A program made the translations under genes and the position numbers. Below are positions 1 through 5,496 of a stretch of DNA of 5,496 bases, one piece after another. A model generated the notes under the pieces. The model saw only the letters and a list, made by a program, of their open reading frames with translations. It was not told the DNA's origin and did not search any database. The number at the start of each line of letters is the position of its first letter. Position 1 is the first letter of the stretch. The stretch covers positions 1-5,496 of the forward strand of contig JAJPJU010000155.1 of NCBI GenBank assembly GCA_021324035.1, given 5' to 3'. The DNA is from Spartobacteria bacterium (GTDB lineage Bacteria > Verrucomicrobiota > Verrucomicrobiia > Chthoniobacterales > UBA10450).

Positions 1-1001
1 ATCGCTTTGTTCAGGTCGATGGTAATGGTGCGTCCGAATCCGCGACATTCCGGACACGCCCCGAGCGGATTATTAAAACTGAAAAGTCCGGGCGATGGCG
101 GACGAATATCGATATCGCAATGGGCGCAATGCCAGCCGGTGCTGAATGGATGCTCGGAAGTTGTAGTGGCGGCCGTGTCGGCCGCAGCTTTTCGAGTCGC
201 AGGCGACACGCTTGCCTCTACAGGCATTTGAACAACGTTTACTTTTCCTTTTCCGAAACGCAGCGCGGTTTCGATTGCTTCAACGAGACGCGTGCGATTT
301 TCCGGCGTTATCGCGATTCGGTCTTGAATGACTTGAACCCGTGCCCCGAGATGGAGCGATTTTTTCGGCTCATCATCGACGCGGATGATTTCGTTATCGA
401 TCAGGACGCGCAGGTAGCCTTGTTGCTGAAGAAACTCGAAAAACGCTTTGGGTTCGGTTTTAGGCGGAACTGAAATCCAAAACGTAATCAGGACATTTTT
501 GCCGGCACAATCGCCCGACACTTGCTCGGCGATTGATTTCGCGGTTTCGGGCCGGATTTCCCGGCCACAGCTTGGACAAAAAGCCTTCGCGATCCGCGGC
601 CAGAGCAATTTCAGATAGTCATTGACCTCGGTCATCGTCCCAACAGTCGAGCGCGATGTTTTGACCGGATTAGATTGCTCGATCGCAATGGCCGGCGGGA
701 TTCCGCGAATATCGTCCACTCGCGGTTTATCCATGCGATCGAGAAACTGCCGCATGTAAGGCGAGAATGTTTCGACATACCGCCGCTGGCCTTCGGCGTA
801 AATCGTCTCGAAGGCGAGGGACGATTTTCCGGAGCCGCTGGGCCCGGTAATGACGGTCATTTTCCCGAGCGGAAGATCGACGTCGATGCCCTTGAGATTA
901 TTCTGGCGCGCCCCTCTAATCTCAACGCATCCGCGCTGGAACGGCGTGGATGTGCCACTCCGGCTCGGAGCGCATTCTTTTTTCCCTTTTGCTCGAACCA
1001 C
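1..1001 (-). CDS. uvrA: UvrA-family excinuclease ATPase, N-terminal part (3' end outside window)
   Basis: UvrA is the DNA-damage-sensing ABC-type ATPase of nucleotide excision repair; it loads UvrB at lesions in the cytoplasm. The 333 residues present cover the first ATP-binding half. After a short basic leader comes the start of the fold (VEIRGARQNNLKG, about 26-38), then Walker A (GPSGSGKSS, 53-61) and AFETIYAEGQRRYVE. The zinc module is C292-x2-C295-x20-C316-x2-C319, the spacing of the first E. coli finger (C253 to C280). Start: there is no in-frame ATG; a stop lies at 1008-1010 and the GTG at 1001 is the first usable start, without a clear ribosome binding site. It follows pckG by 44 bases on the same strand. 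Several motifs differ from canonical UvrA (GPSGSGKSS for GLSGSGKSS, KTSRSTVGTMTEVNDYLKLL for NPRSTVGTxTEIxDYLRLL), so it may be a UvrA paralogue or the double-length form. Family certain; exact subtype uncertain. Confidence 0.93.
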   Translation of the reverse strand, partial: MVRAKGKKECAPSRSGTSTPFQRGCVEIRGARQNNLKGIDVDLPLGKMTVITGPSGSGKSSLAFETIYAEGQRRYVETFSPYMRQFLDRMDKPRVDDIRGIPPAIAIEQSNPVKTSRSTVGTMTEVNDYLKLLWPRIAKAFCPSCGREIRPETAKSIAEQVSGDCAGKNVLITFWISVPPKTEPKAFFEFLQQQGYLRVLIDNEIIRVDDEPKKSLHLGARVQVIQDRIAITPENRTRLVEAIETALRFGKGKVNVVQMPVEASVSPATRKAAADTAATTTSEHPFSTGWHCAHCDIDIRPPSPGLFSFNNPLGACPECRGFGRTITIDLNKA

Positions 1002-1045
1002 CGGAGATTATCCGGGATGCGGAATCGGTTAGCAAATTAAGCGCG

Positions 1046-2851
1046 TTATTTTGCGAACTTTTCGGCGAGTCTGTCGTGCTGGGCGAGGAGCTGTCGCGGC
1101 ATATCCTTGCCGAGGGTATCGAAAAATTTTTGCTGCGCCTCGAGCTCCTTTTTCCATTCGTCGCGCTCGATAGTGAACAACGCACGCATCGTCTCCCGGG
1201 TGATATCAAGGTCTTCGAGGTCGAAATCTTCCGGGCGCGGAATGGTGCCGACCTCTGTTTCGGCGCCGCCGCCGCGCCCCTCGCAGCGATCAAGGACCCA
1301 CTTCAGGACTCGCATGTTTTCGCCGAAACCGGGCCACAAAAATTTTCCGTGCGAATCTTTGCGAAACCAATTCACATGAAAGATGAGCGGCGGATTACTG
1401 AGGCGCGGGCCAATCTCGAGCCAATGTTGAAAGTATTGGCCCATGTTGTACCCGCAGAACGGCAACATCGCCATGGGATCGCGCCGAACCTGGCCAACTG
1501 CGCCGGCTGCCGCGGCGGTCGTTTCCGAACCCATGGTGGCGCCGACGTAGGTGCCGTGCTCCCAATCGCGCGCTTGAAAAACAAGCGGCATGGTGTCGCT
1601 GCGGCGTCCGCCGAAAATGATCGCGCTGATCGGAACGGCTTCGCCTTTCTCGAAATTCGGATCGAGAACGGGATTGTTGCGGCATGGCGCGGTAAAACGC
1701 GAATTCGGATGGGCGGCTTTCTCAGTTGAAGCAGGCGTCCAGTCATTACCACGCCAGTCAACCGCGTAATCTGGCGGCGGACCATCTTTGCCTTCCCACC
1801 AAACGTCGCCGTCGGCCAGCAACGCGACGTTGGTGTAAAGCGTGTCGTGCTCGATCGACGTCATCGCGTTCCGGTTCGATTTGTAATTCGTTCCCGGAAC
1901 GACGCCGAAGTATCCGTTCTCCGGGTTCACGGCGTATAAACGGCCGTCACGGACCTGCATCCAGGCGATGTCGTCGCCGACGGTAGTGACCTTCCAGCCT
2001 TTGAAATGCTTCGGCGGAACTAACATCGCAAAATTGGTCTTCCCGCAGGCGCTTGGAAACGCGGCTGCCACGTAATGTTTTTTCCCTTCGGGCGATTCGA
2101 CGCCAAGGATCAACATGTGCTCGGCCATCCAGCCTTGTTTACGCGCGAGATAGGAACCGATGCGAAGCGCGAGACATTTTTTGCTGAGCAAAACATTGCC
2201 CCCGTAGCCCGAGCCGACCGAAATGATCGTGTTGTCCTGTGGAAAATGGCAAATGAGGCGCCGCTCCGGATTTACATCTAATAATGAGTGGGTGCCGCGG
2301 TTCCATTCCGCCTTCGGATCATTGCCGAGCCGTTTGACCGCGATCTCGCCCATGCGGGTCATGATTCGCATGTTCAGGACGACGTAAACCGAATCGGTGA
2401 TTTCGAAGCCGACTTTGGTCAGGGACGAATCCGGCGGTCCCATGATGTAGGGAATGACGTACATGGTCCGTCCACGCATTGCGCCTTTGAGCATTCCGTG
2501 AAGTTTGGCGTAGGTCTCAGCCGGCTCGCTCCAATTGTTAGTCGGTCCGGCTTCCTCTTTGGTTGGCGCGCAGATGAACGTGAACTGCTCCACTCGCGCG
2601 ACGTCGTTAGGATTAGAGCGATGCAAATAGGAGCGCGGCACTTTTTGCTCGTTCAATTTGAACAGGATGCCCTGTTTCGTTGCCTGCTCGAGAAGGAATT
2701 CATGTTCGCGATCCGAGCCGTCGCACCAGAAAATATTTTCCGGCTGGGTCAGCAGTTCGACCTCATGCACCCAATCCAGCACTGCCTGATTTTGGGGTTG
2801 GCGGTCACCTATTCCCTTGGGCGACGAAATGGCGGGTGCGAGGTTTTTCAT
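1046..2851 (-). CDS. pckG: Phosphoenolpyruvate carboxykinase (GTP)
   Basis: This cytosolic enzyme converts oxaloacetate plus GTP to phosphoenolpyruvate, CO2 and GDP, the entry step of gluconeogenesis from TCA intermediates. The 601-residue product has the usual length of the GTP class and is intact. Visible motifs: DVARVE with substrate-binding R86; SGYGGN with Y216; the metal ligands K225 (SKKC), H245 (AEHML) and D294 (VGDD); the P-loop FPSACGKTN at 265-273 with the reactive cysteine C269; SRFTAP with R385; and the guanine-pocket and C-terminal blocks FCGYNMGQYFQHW (465-477) and FHVNWFRKD (491-499). These match the mammalian and bacterial GTP enzymes, not the ATP-dependent PckA family. The ATG is supported by a GGGAG element 7 bases upstream. 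The gene is divergent from the rhomboid-like gene and may be co-transcribed with the uvrA-like gene behind it. Assignment is secure. Confidence 0.98.
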   Translation of the reverse strand: MKNLAPAISSPKGIGDRQPQNQAVLDWVHEVELLTQPENIFWCDGSDREHEFLLEQATKQGILFKLNEQKVPRSYLHRSNPNDVARVEQFTFICAPTKEEAGPTNNWSEPAETYAKLHGMLKGAMRGRTMYVIPYIMGPPDSSLTKVGFEITDSVYVVLNMRIMTRMGEIAVKRLGNDPKAEWNRGTHSLLDVNPERRLICHFPQDNTIISVGSGYGGNVLLSKKCLALRIGSYLARKQGWMAEHMLILGVESPEGKKHYVAAAFPSACGKTNFAMLVPPKHFKGWKVTTVGDDIAWMQVRDGRLYAVNPENGYFGVVPGTNYKSNRNAMTSIEHDTLYTNVALLADGDVWWEGKDGPPPDYAVDWRGNDWTPASTEKAAHPNSRFTAPCRNNPVLDPNFEKGEAVPISAIIFGGRRSDTMPLVFQARDWEHGTYVGATMGSETTAAAAGAVGQVRRDPMAMLPFCGYNMGQYFQHWLEIGPRLSNPPLIFHVNWFRKDSHGKFLWPGFGENMRVLKWVLDRCEGRGGGAETEVGTIPRPEDFDLEDLDITRETMRALFTIERDEWKKELEAQQKFFDTLGKDMPRQLLAQHDRLAEKFAK

Positions 2852-2994
2852 TAATAGGCTCCCGATCTTGCAGGATACGGTCTGGCTGGATCTAGAGAGT
2901 CACGAATTTCATCCGGTTCGCGCCGTTCTCCAAGAATTTTTTCGCCCGGGGGAACTTGCTTGCGCGGGCAAATCGGCGGCTGTCTATTGAGTGC
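2852..2994. other. Divergent intergenic region between pckG and the rhomboid-like gene
   Basis: These 143 bases separate two genes transcribed away from each other, so promoters for both strands are expected here. I could not find a convincing -35/-10 pair on either strand. The most structured element is an imperfect palindrome at 2941-2954 (TTCGCCCGGGGGAA, six of seven pairs match) preceded by a T-run; it could be an operator or chance. An in-frame TTG at 2956 could extend the rhomboid-like protein by 13 residues into this region. Confidence 0.6.
2859..2863 (-). promoter_or_regulatory. Shine-Dalgarno sequence of pckG
   Basis: Reading on the minus strand, GGGAG lies 7 bases before the pckG ATG, an ideal spacing. 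It is the only clear ribosome binding site among the six genes of the window and fixes the pckG start. Confidence 0.75.
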
Positions 2995-3837
2995 ATGTTC
3001 GGGGTCACTACGTCCGATGATTATCGGCCGGTAACGTGGATGGGGCGATATCCGGTGGATGTCACGACGATGCTGGTGGGCGTCCACGTAGTTTGCGCAA
3101 TTATCACGGCGCTGTTTGTCGGTTTCGTTCACAACGGCGTGCTCAATTACGCGATGTTCGATAGTGCGGAGGTGTGGCAGGGACAGGTTTGGCGGCTTTT
3201 CACCTACGCTTTCATCCATCCGCCCGCGGGTTATGCCTTGCTCTGGTTCGCGATTGAGATGTACATGCTCTTTTTCTTTGGCCGCGAAGTGGAGCGATTC
3301 ATCGGCCAACGGGCGTATATCTGGCTTTACGCGTTGTTGTTGTTTGTTCCGGCGTTAATCCTTGCCCTCTGGGGTTTGACCACACGGACTGGACTGGCTG
3401 GATCGGGCGCGTTGCATTTCGCCGTTTTCACCGCGTTCGTCACCCTTTACCCGAACATGCAATTCTTTCTGCGGATACCGGCAAAATGGATATTCGTCAT
3501 TCTTGCGGCGATTGGAACCCTCAGCGGACTGGCGGCGCACGATTGGCAGAACCTGGTGGTGCTCTGGTCCAGCATCGCGCTGGCTTTCTTTTTCATTGAA
3601 GCGCGCGGGGCCGGTCCGGAATTGGCCTGGATCAATAACTTCAAAGCGCGGTTCCGGCCGAAGCCGAAACTTTACGTGGTGCAGAAATCTTCCGCCCGAA
3701 TGGTCGAGCCCGACAATGTTTACGATTCGATCGACCCCATCCTGGACAAAATTTCCAAGTCGGGGATGGGCAGCCTGACCGAGAGCGAGAGAAAAATTCT
3801 CGATCGCGCGCGAAATCGTTTGCTCAAGAAAGATTAA
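2995..3837 (+). CDS. Rhomboid-like membrane protein, probably catalytically inactive, with C-terminal helical domain
   Basis: From the ATG at 2995 the product has 280 residues, with about six hydrophobic segments (roughly 25-45, 78-95, 108-126, 134-151, 163-181, 185-201) and a hydrophilic tail. Rhomboid marks are WRLFTYAFIH (66-75) at the start of the core, FGREVE (95-100) after the second helix, and a small-residue stretch before a helix ending in YPN (152-154). Active rhomboids use a Ser-His dyad in GxSG and HxGG contexts; here the serine motif reads LAGSGALH and H182 is followed by DWQN. The HxxxN of helix 2 is replaced by W84 and E88. The tail (about 243-272, YDSIDPILDKISKSG, then SLTESERKILDRA) resembles the short DUF6576-like domain found behind some bacterial rhomboids. 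A TTG at 2956 is an alternative start. The gene converges on the EIIA gene with 9 bases between stops. Fold likely; protease activity doubtful; substrate unknown. Confidence 0.8.
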   Translation: MFGVTTSDDYRPVTWMGRYPVDVTTMLVGVHVVCAIITALFVGFVHNGVLNYAMFDSAEVWQGQVWRLFTYAFIHPPAGYALLWFAIEMYMLFFFGREVERFIGQRAYIWLYALLLFVPALILALWGLTTRTGLAGSGALHFAVFTAFVTLYPNMQFFLRIPAKWIFVILAAIGTLSGLAAHDWQNLVVLWSSIALAFFFIEARGAGPELAWINNFKARFRPKPKLYVVQKSSARMVEPDNVYDSIDPILDKISKSGMGSLTESERKILDRARNRLLKKD

Positions 3838-3846
3838 ACACGCTTT

Positions 3847-4308
3847 TCAGATTGAAGGCGCGCTGAGCAGAGTTGCAACAAACTCCTCCACGCTGTCGGC
3901 GTGGAGCAACAAAGTTCGCAAGGGCCCGTCTCTGGTGATTCGAGCGATGGCTCCGACCACAACTAAATAGTCACTAATCAAGCGTTCCGGCACCGCGATT
4001 AAGAATATCAGCCTGGCCAGCTCGCCCTTGCCGGTCCACGGAATGCCTGCCTCGCTTCGGCCGATCGCCAGACCGATTTGGTCGACCAGCTTTGTGCGGG
4101 CGTGCGGAAATGCCACCCCGTCGGCCGCGTAAGTTGAATTCACCGCTTCACGCCCGCGCAATTCGTCGAGGAATTTGGTCGGGTTTCGTATCGAATTGGT
4201 TGCGGCAAGAAGATCGACCAGTTCGCGAACTGCTTCGGGATGGGTATTCGCCTGGAGATGAAGGGTTATCTGCTTCGGGTTAATCAGGTCAGCCAGGGCA
4301 ATAGCCAT
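3847..4308 (-). CDS. PTS EIIA domain protein (PtsN/fructose type)
   Basis: A single EIIA type-2 domain of 153 residues, the usual size for PtsN-like proteins. EIIA receives a phosphate from HPr or NPr on a histidine and either passes it to a sugar-specific EIIB or, in the nitrogen-type branch, acts as a regulator. The active-site motif is GVAFPHA at 64-70, with H69 as the phosphorylated residue, followed by the conserved strand QIGLAIGRS. The N-terminus (LADLINPKQITLHLQA, then EAVRELVDLLA) is typical of the family. No EIIB, EIIC, HPr or rpoN gene is visible nearby, so a stand-alone regulatory role is more likely than sugar transport, but this is inference. The ATG at 4308 has no Shine-Dalgarno sequence before it. 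The gene is divergent from the DUF2270 gene and converges on the rhomboid-like gene. Confidence 0.9.
   Translation of the reverse strand: MAIALADLINPKQITLHLQANTHPEAVRELVDLLAATNSIRNPTKFLDELRGREAVNSTYAADGVAFPHARTKLVDQIGLAIGRSEAGIPWTGKGELARLIFLIAVPERLISDYLVVVGAIARITRDGPLRTLLLHADSVEEFVATLLSAPSI
3886..3906. other. Perfect 8-bp inverted repeat inside the EIIA gene
   Basis: CTCCACGC at 3886-3893 and GCGTGGAG at 3899-3906 pair perfectly around a 5-base loop. It lies within the EIIA coding sequence, about 50 bases past the rhomboid-like stop, and could fold in either transcript. There is no T-run after it on the plus strand and only a weak one on the minus strand, so it does not qualify as an intrinsic terminator. 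It may simply follow from the codons for HADSVEE. Confidence 0.4.
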
Positions 4309-4346
4309 GAACGGGAATAAAGCAGGAAAGGTTGGATTCTGCTCCA

Positions 4347-4376
4347 GTTATCCGGTTAATTGATTGGTCGTGGCAA
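4347..4376 (-). promoter_or_regulatory. Possible sigma-70 promoter of the EIIA gene
   Basis: On the minus strand TTGCCA (4376-4371, five of six matches to TTGACA) is followed after 18 bases by GATAAC (4352-4347, four of six matches to TATAAT). Transcription would begin about 30 bases before the EIIA ATG at 4308. The -35 element overlaps the first codons of the divergent DUF2270 gene. The match is by eye only. Confidence 0.35.
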
Positions 4377-5089
4377 CCGAAAACAGCGTTCCGGCTGCAA
4401 ATGAGGAAACGACCGTCTCGCTTCAACGAAGCATCTACGATCCGGGCTACGTCAATGCCATGTCCCATTTTTATCGGGGCGAGATGGGCCGGATCATGAT
4501 TTGGCGTCAGCGGCTCGACATCACGACGAACTGGGCAATCACCAGCAGCACGGCCATCATCACGATCGCTTTCTCGAACGCGAGCGTTCCTCACATCATT
4601 TTCTTTTTCAATCTGGCGATCGTCTGGGTGATGCTGTGGATCGAAGCCCGGCGCTATCGATTTTACGACGCATTTCGCGCCCGCATTCGGATGCTGGAAG
4701 CGCATTTCCTGGTCCCGATGGTCATGGAAAATCGGGATCTTCTGCAAGGCGAATGGAAGAAACTGGTTTGCGAAGATCTGATCCTGCCCTGTTTCAAAAT
4801 CAGCAAACTGGAGGCGATCGGACGCCGGCTGAAACGCAACTACGTTTTCATTTTCATTCTCATTCTGGTGGCGTGGGTCACGAAGATCTTTCTCCACGCG
4901 CCGATGGCGATGGATAGCCTGCCGTCATTTTATCACTCGCTTCGGGTAGGTCATATTCCGTCATGGTTGGTGGCGTTCGTTTTTGTCGGTACGTTTGTCA
5001 GCGTGATTGGGATTACCATTTACGTGAGCAGGCAGTCGTCCGGCGAAATCTCCGAATTCGGAACCCACCGGTCGCTCTGGCGGATTTGA
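4364..5089 (+). CDS. DUF2270 family integral membrane protein
   Basis: The product has 241 residues and about four membrane segments, in two hairpins (roughly 56-72 with 75-93, and 160-177 with 199-221), separated by a hydrophilic cytoplasm-like stretch of about 65 residues. The family signature is clear: HFYRGEMGR (35-43), WRQRLDITTNWAI (47-59), then IEARRYRFYD (93-102) and RIRMLEAHF right after the second helix. DUF2270 proteins are widespread in bacteria and archaea but have no established function that I know of. Start is uncertain: TTG at 4364 and GTG at 4370 are both possible and neither has a ribosome binding site; the ATG at 4460 would begin inside the conserved block and is disfavoured. 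The mazG gene follows 45 bases downstream on the same strand and could share its transcript. Confidence 0.85.
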   Translation: MVVATENSVPAANEETTVSLQRSIYDPGYVNAMSHFYRGEMGRIMIWRQRLDITTNWAITSSTAIITIAFSNASVPHIIFFFNLAIVWVMLWIEARRYRFYDAFRARIRMLEAHFLVPMVMENRDLLQGEWKKLVCEDLILPCFKISKLEAIGRRLKRNYVFIFILILVAWVTKIFLHAPMAMDSLPSFYHSLRVGHIPSWLVAFVFVGTFVSVIGITIYVSRQSSGEISEFGTHRSLWRI

Positions 5090-5092
5090 GGA

Positions 5093-5120
5093 AGTGACAA
5101 GTGATCAGTGACCAGTGACA
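5093..5120 (+). repeat. Four tandem copies of a 7-base repeat (AGTGAYM)
   Basis: Units AGTGACA, AGTGATC, AGTGACC and AGTGACA follow each other without gaps between the DUF2270 stop and the mazG start. Each unit contains TGA, and because 7 is not a multiple of 3 the four copies place stops in all three forward frames (5095, 5102, 5109, 5116). Short heptamer tandem repeats of this kind are known in many bacterial intergenic regions and vary by slippage. Function unknown. Confidence 0.85.
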
Positions 5121-5134
5121 ACCCAGAATGTTCT

Positions 5135-5496
5135 ATGTCGGATCACTTCGCGAAACTGGTTGAGATCGTTGCGAAACTTCGCGCGCCCGGCGGTTGTCCG
5201 TGGGACCGGGAACAGACGAACGAGTCTTTGCTGCCGGCAATGATCGAGGAGGCCTATGAAGTTGCCGAAGCCGCGCGTTCGAAAAACGACGCGCATCTTC
5301 GGGAAGAACTCGGCGATCTGTTGCTTCTATCGGTGATGCACGCTGAAATCGCGCGGGAAGCCGGCCGATTTAATATCGAAGACGTCATTCGCGAGGTCAC
5401 TGAGAAACTGATCCGGCGGCATCCGCATGTGTTCGGACAAAGCGATGTCCGGGACAGCGGCGCGGTCTTGAAACAATGGGAAGCGATCAAGCGCGA
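5135..5496 (+). CDS. mazG: MazG nucleoside triphosphate pyrophosphohydrolase, N-terminal part (3' end outside window)
   Basis: MazG is a cytoplasmic enzyme that hydrolyses NTPs and dNTPs, including damaged ones, to the monophosphate and pyrophosphate; in E. coli it also lowers ppGpp indirectly. The 120 residues visible form one MazG domain. It opens with LVEIVAKLRAPGGCPWD (8-24), followed by EQTNESLLP. The metal-binding helices carry EEAYE (38-42) and EELGD (57-61), the EExxE and EExxD pair of this fold. The EKLIRRHPHVFG block (90-101) and QWEAIK near the edge are typical of the housekeeping enzyme. The reading frame continues past the window end. The ATG at 5135 agrees with the family's N-terminus; an in-frame GTG at 5108 inside the repeat is a weaker alternative. 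No clear ribosome binding site is visible. It may be co-transcribed with the DUF2270 gene. Confidence 0.96.
   Translation, partial: MSDHFAKLVEIVAKLRAPGGCPWDREQTNESLLPAMIEEAYEVAEAARSKNDAHLREELGDLLLLSVMHAEIAREAGRFNIEDVIREVTEKLIRRHPHVFGQSDVRDSGAVLKQWEAIKR

Noticed and set aside
1002..1045. Separate promoter or terminator between pckG and uvrA
   Set aside because: No T-run hairpin and no consensus promoter boxes in the 44-base gap.
950..1729. Plus-strand reading frame of 259 codons opposite the 3' half of pckG
   Set aside because: It lies fully antisense to a gene with unmistakable PEP carboxykinase motifs, shows no family features of its own, and also crosses the pckG-uvrA junction.
2288..2854. 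Plus-strand reading frame of 188 codons opposite the 5' half of pckG
   Set aside because: Antisense shadow of pckG; no recognisable motif or start signal.
2962..2988. TTGCGC-17-TCTATT as a promoter for the rhomboid-like gene
   Set aside because: Only three and four of six consensus matches, and it would start transcription at the ATG itself; too weak to annotate.
2851..3309. Minus-strand reading frame of 152 codons over the divergent region and the rhomboid-like gene
   Set aside because: It runs antisense to the membrane helices of the rhomboid-like gene, is low-complexity charged sequence, and ends on the pckG start.
3886..3906. Hairpin as an intrinsic terminator for the rhomboid-like transcript
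   Set aside because: The stem is good, but on the plus strand it is followed by CAACAAAG rather than a T-run.
4289..4897. Minus-strand reading frame of 202 codons opposite the DUF2270 gene
   Set aside because: The DUF2270 signature is on the plus strand, and this frame overlaps the EIIA start in another frame; its composition is that of a shadow.
1..5496. A new defence, mobile or biosynthetic system
   Set aside because: No nuclease, transposase, integrase, repeat-spacer array, toxin-antitoxin pair or biosynthetic cluster is visible; the genes are mostly housekeeping plus two membrane proteins of unknown role.

Overview
The window is an ordinary-looking, gene-dense stretch of bacterial chromosome with moderately high GC. 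It holds six protein-coding genes and no stretch over 150 bases without a gene. I see no tRNA, rRNA, CRISPR array, transposase or prophage gene. The gene content (GTP-type PEP carboxykinase, a divergent rhomboid-like protein with a small C-terminal domain, a DUF2270 membrane protein, a UvrA with variant motifs) fits a soil-type member of the Verrucomicrobiota or a related PVC lineage. That assignment is inference from the look of the proteins, not a search.

Layout: (1) 1-1001, minus: the first 333 residues of a UvrA-family ATPase, running off the left edge. (2) 1046-2851, minus: a complete pckG, 44 bases upstream of uvrA on the same strand. (3) 2852-2994: a divergent intergenic region. (4) 2995-3837, plus: a six-helix rhomboid-fold protein whose catalytic motifs are eroded. 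(5) 3847-4308, minus: a PTS EIIA protein of the PtsN/fructose type, convergent with the rhomboid gene and only 9 bases from it. (6) 4364-5089, plus: a DUF2270 membrane protein, divergent from EIIA across 55 bases. (7) 5093-5120: four tandem 7-base repeats. (8) 5135 to the right edge, plus: the start of mazG.

The genes do not form one obvious pathway. PckG links the TCA cycle to gluconeogenesis. EIIA is probably a phosphorylation-dependent regulator. UvrA-family protein and MazG are housekeeping functions of DNA repair and nucleotide-pool cleaning. The rhomboid-like and DUF2270 proteins are membrane proteins of unknown role.

I found no convincing new multi-gene system. The items most worth a second look are the variant UvrA N-terminus (probably a paralogue rather than the canonical repair protein), the probable rhomboid pseudoprotease, the heptamer repeat that puts TGA in all three forward frames before mazG, and the lack of a Shine-Dalgarno sequence at five of the six gene starts.
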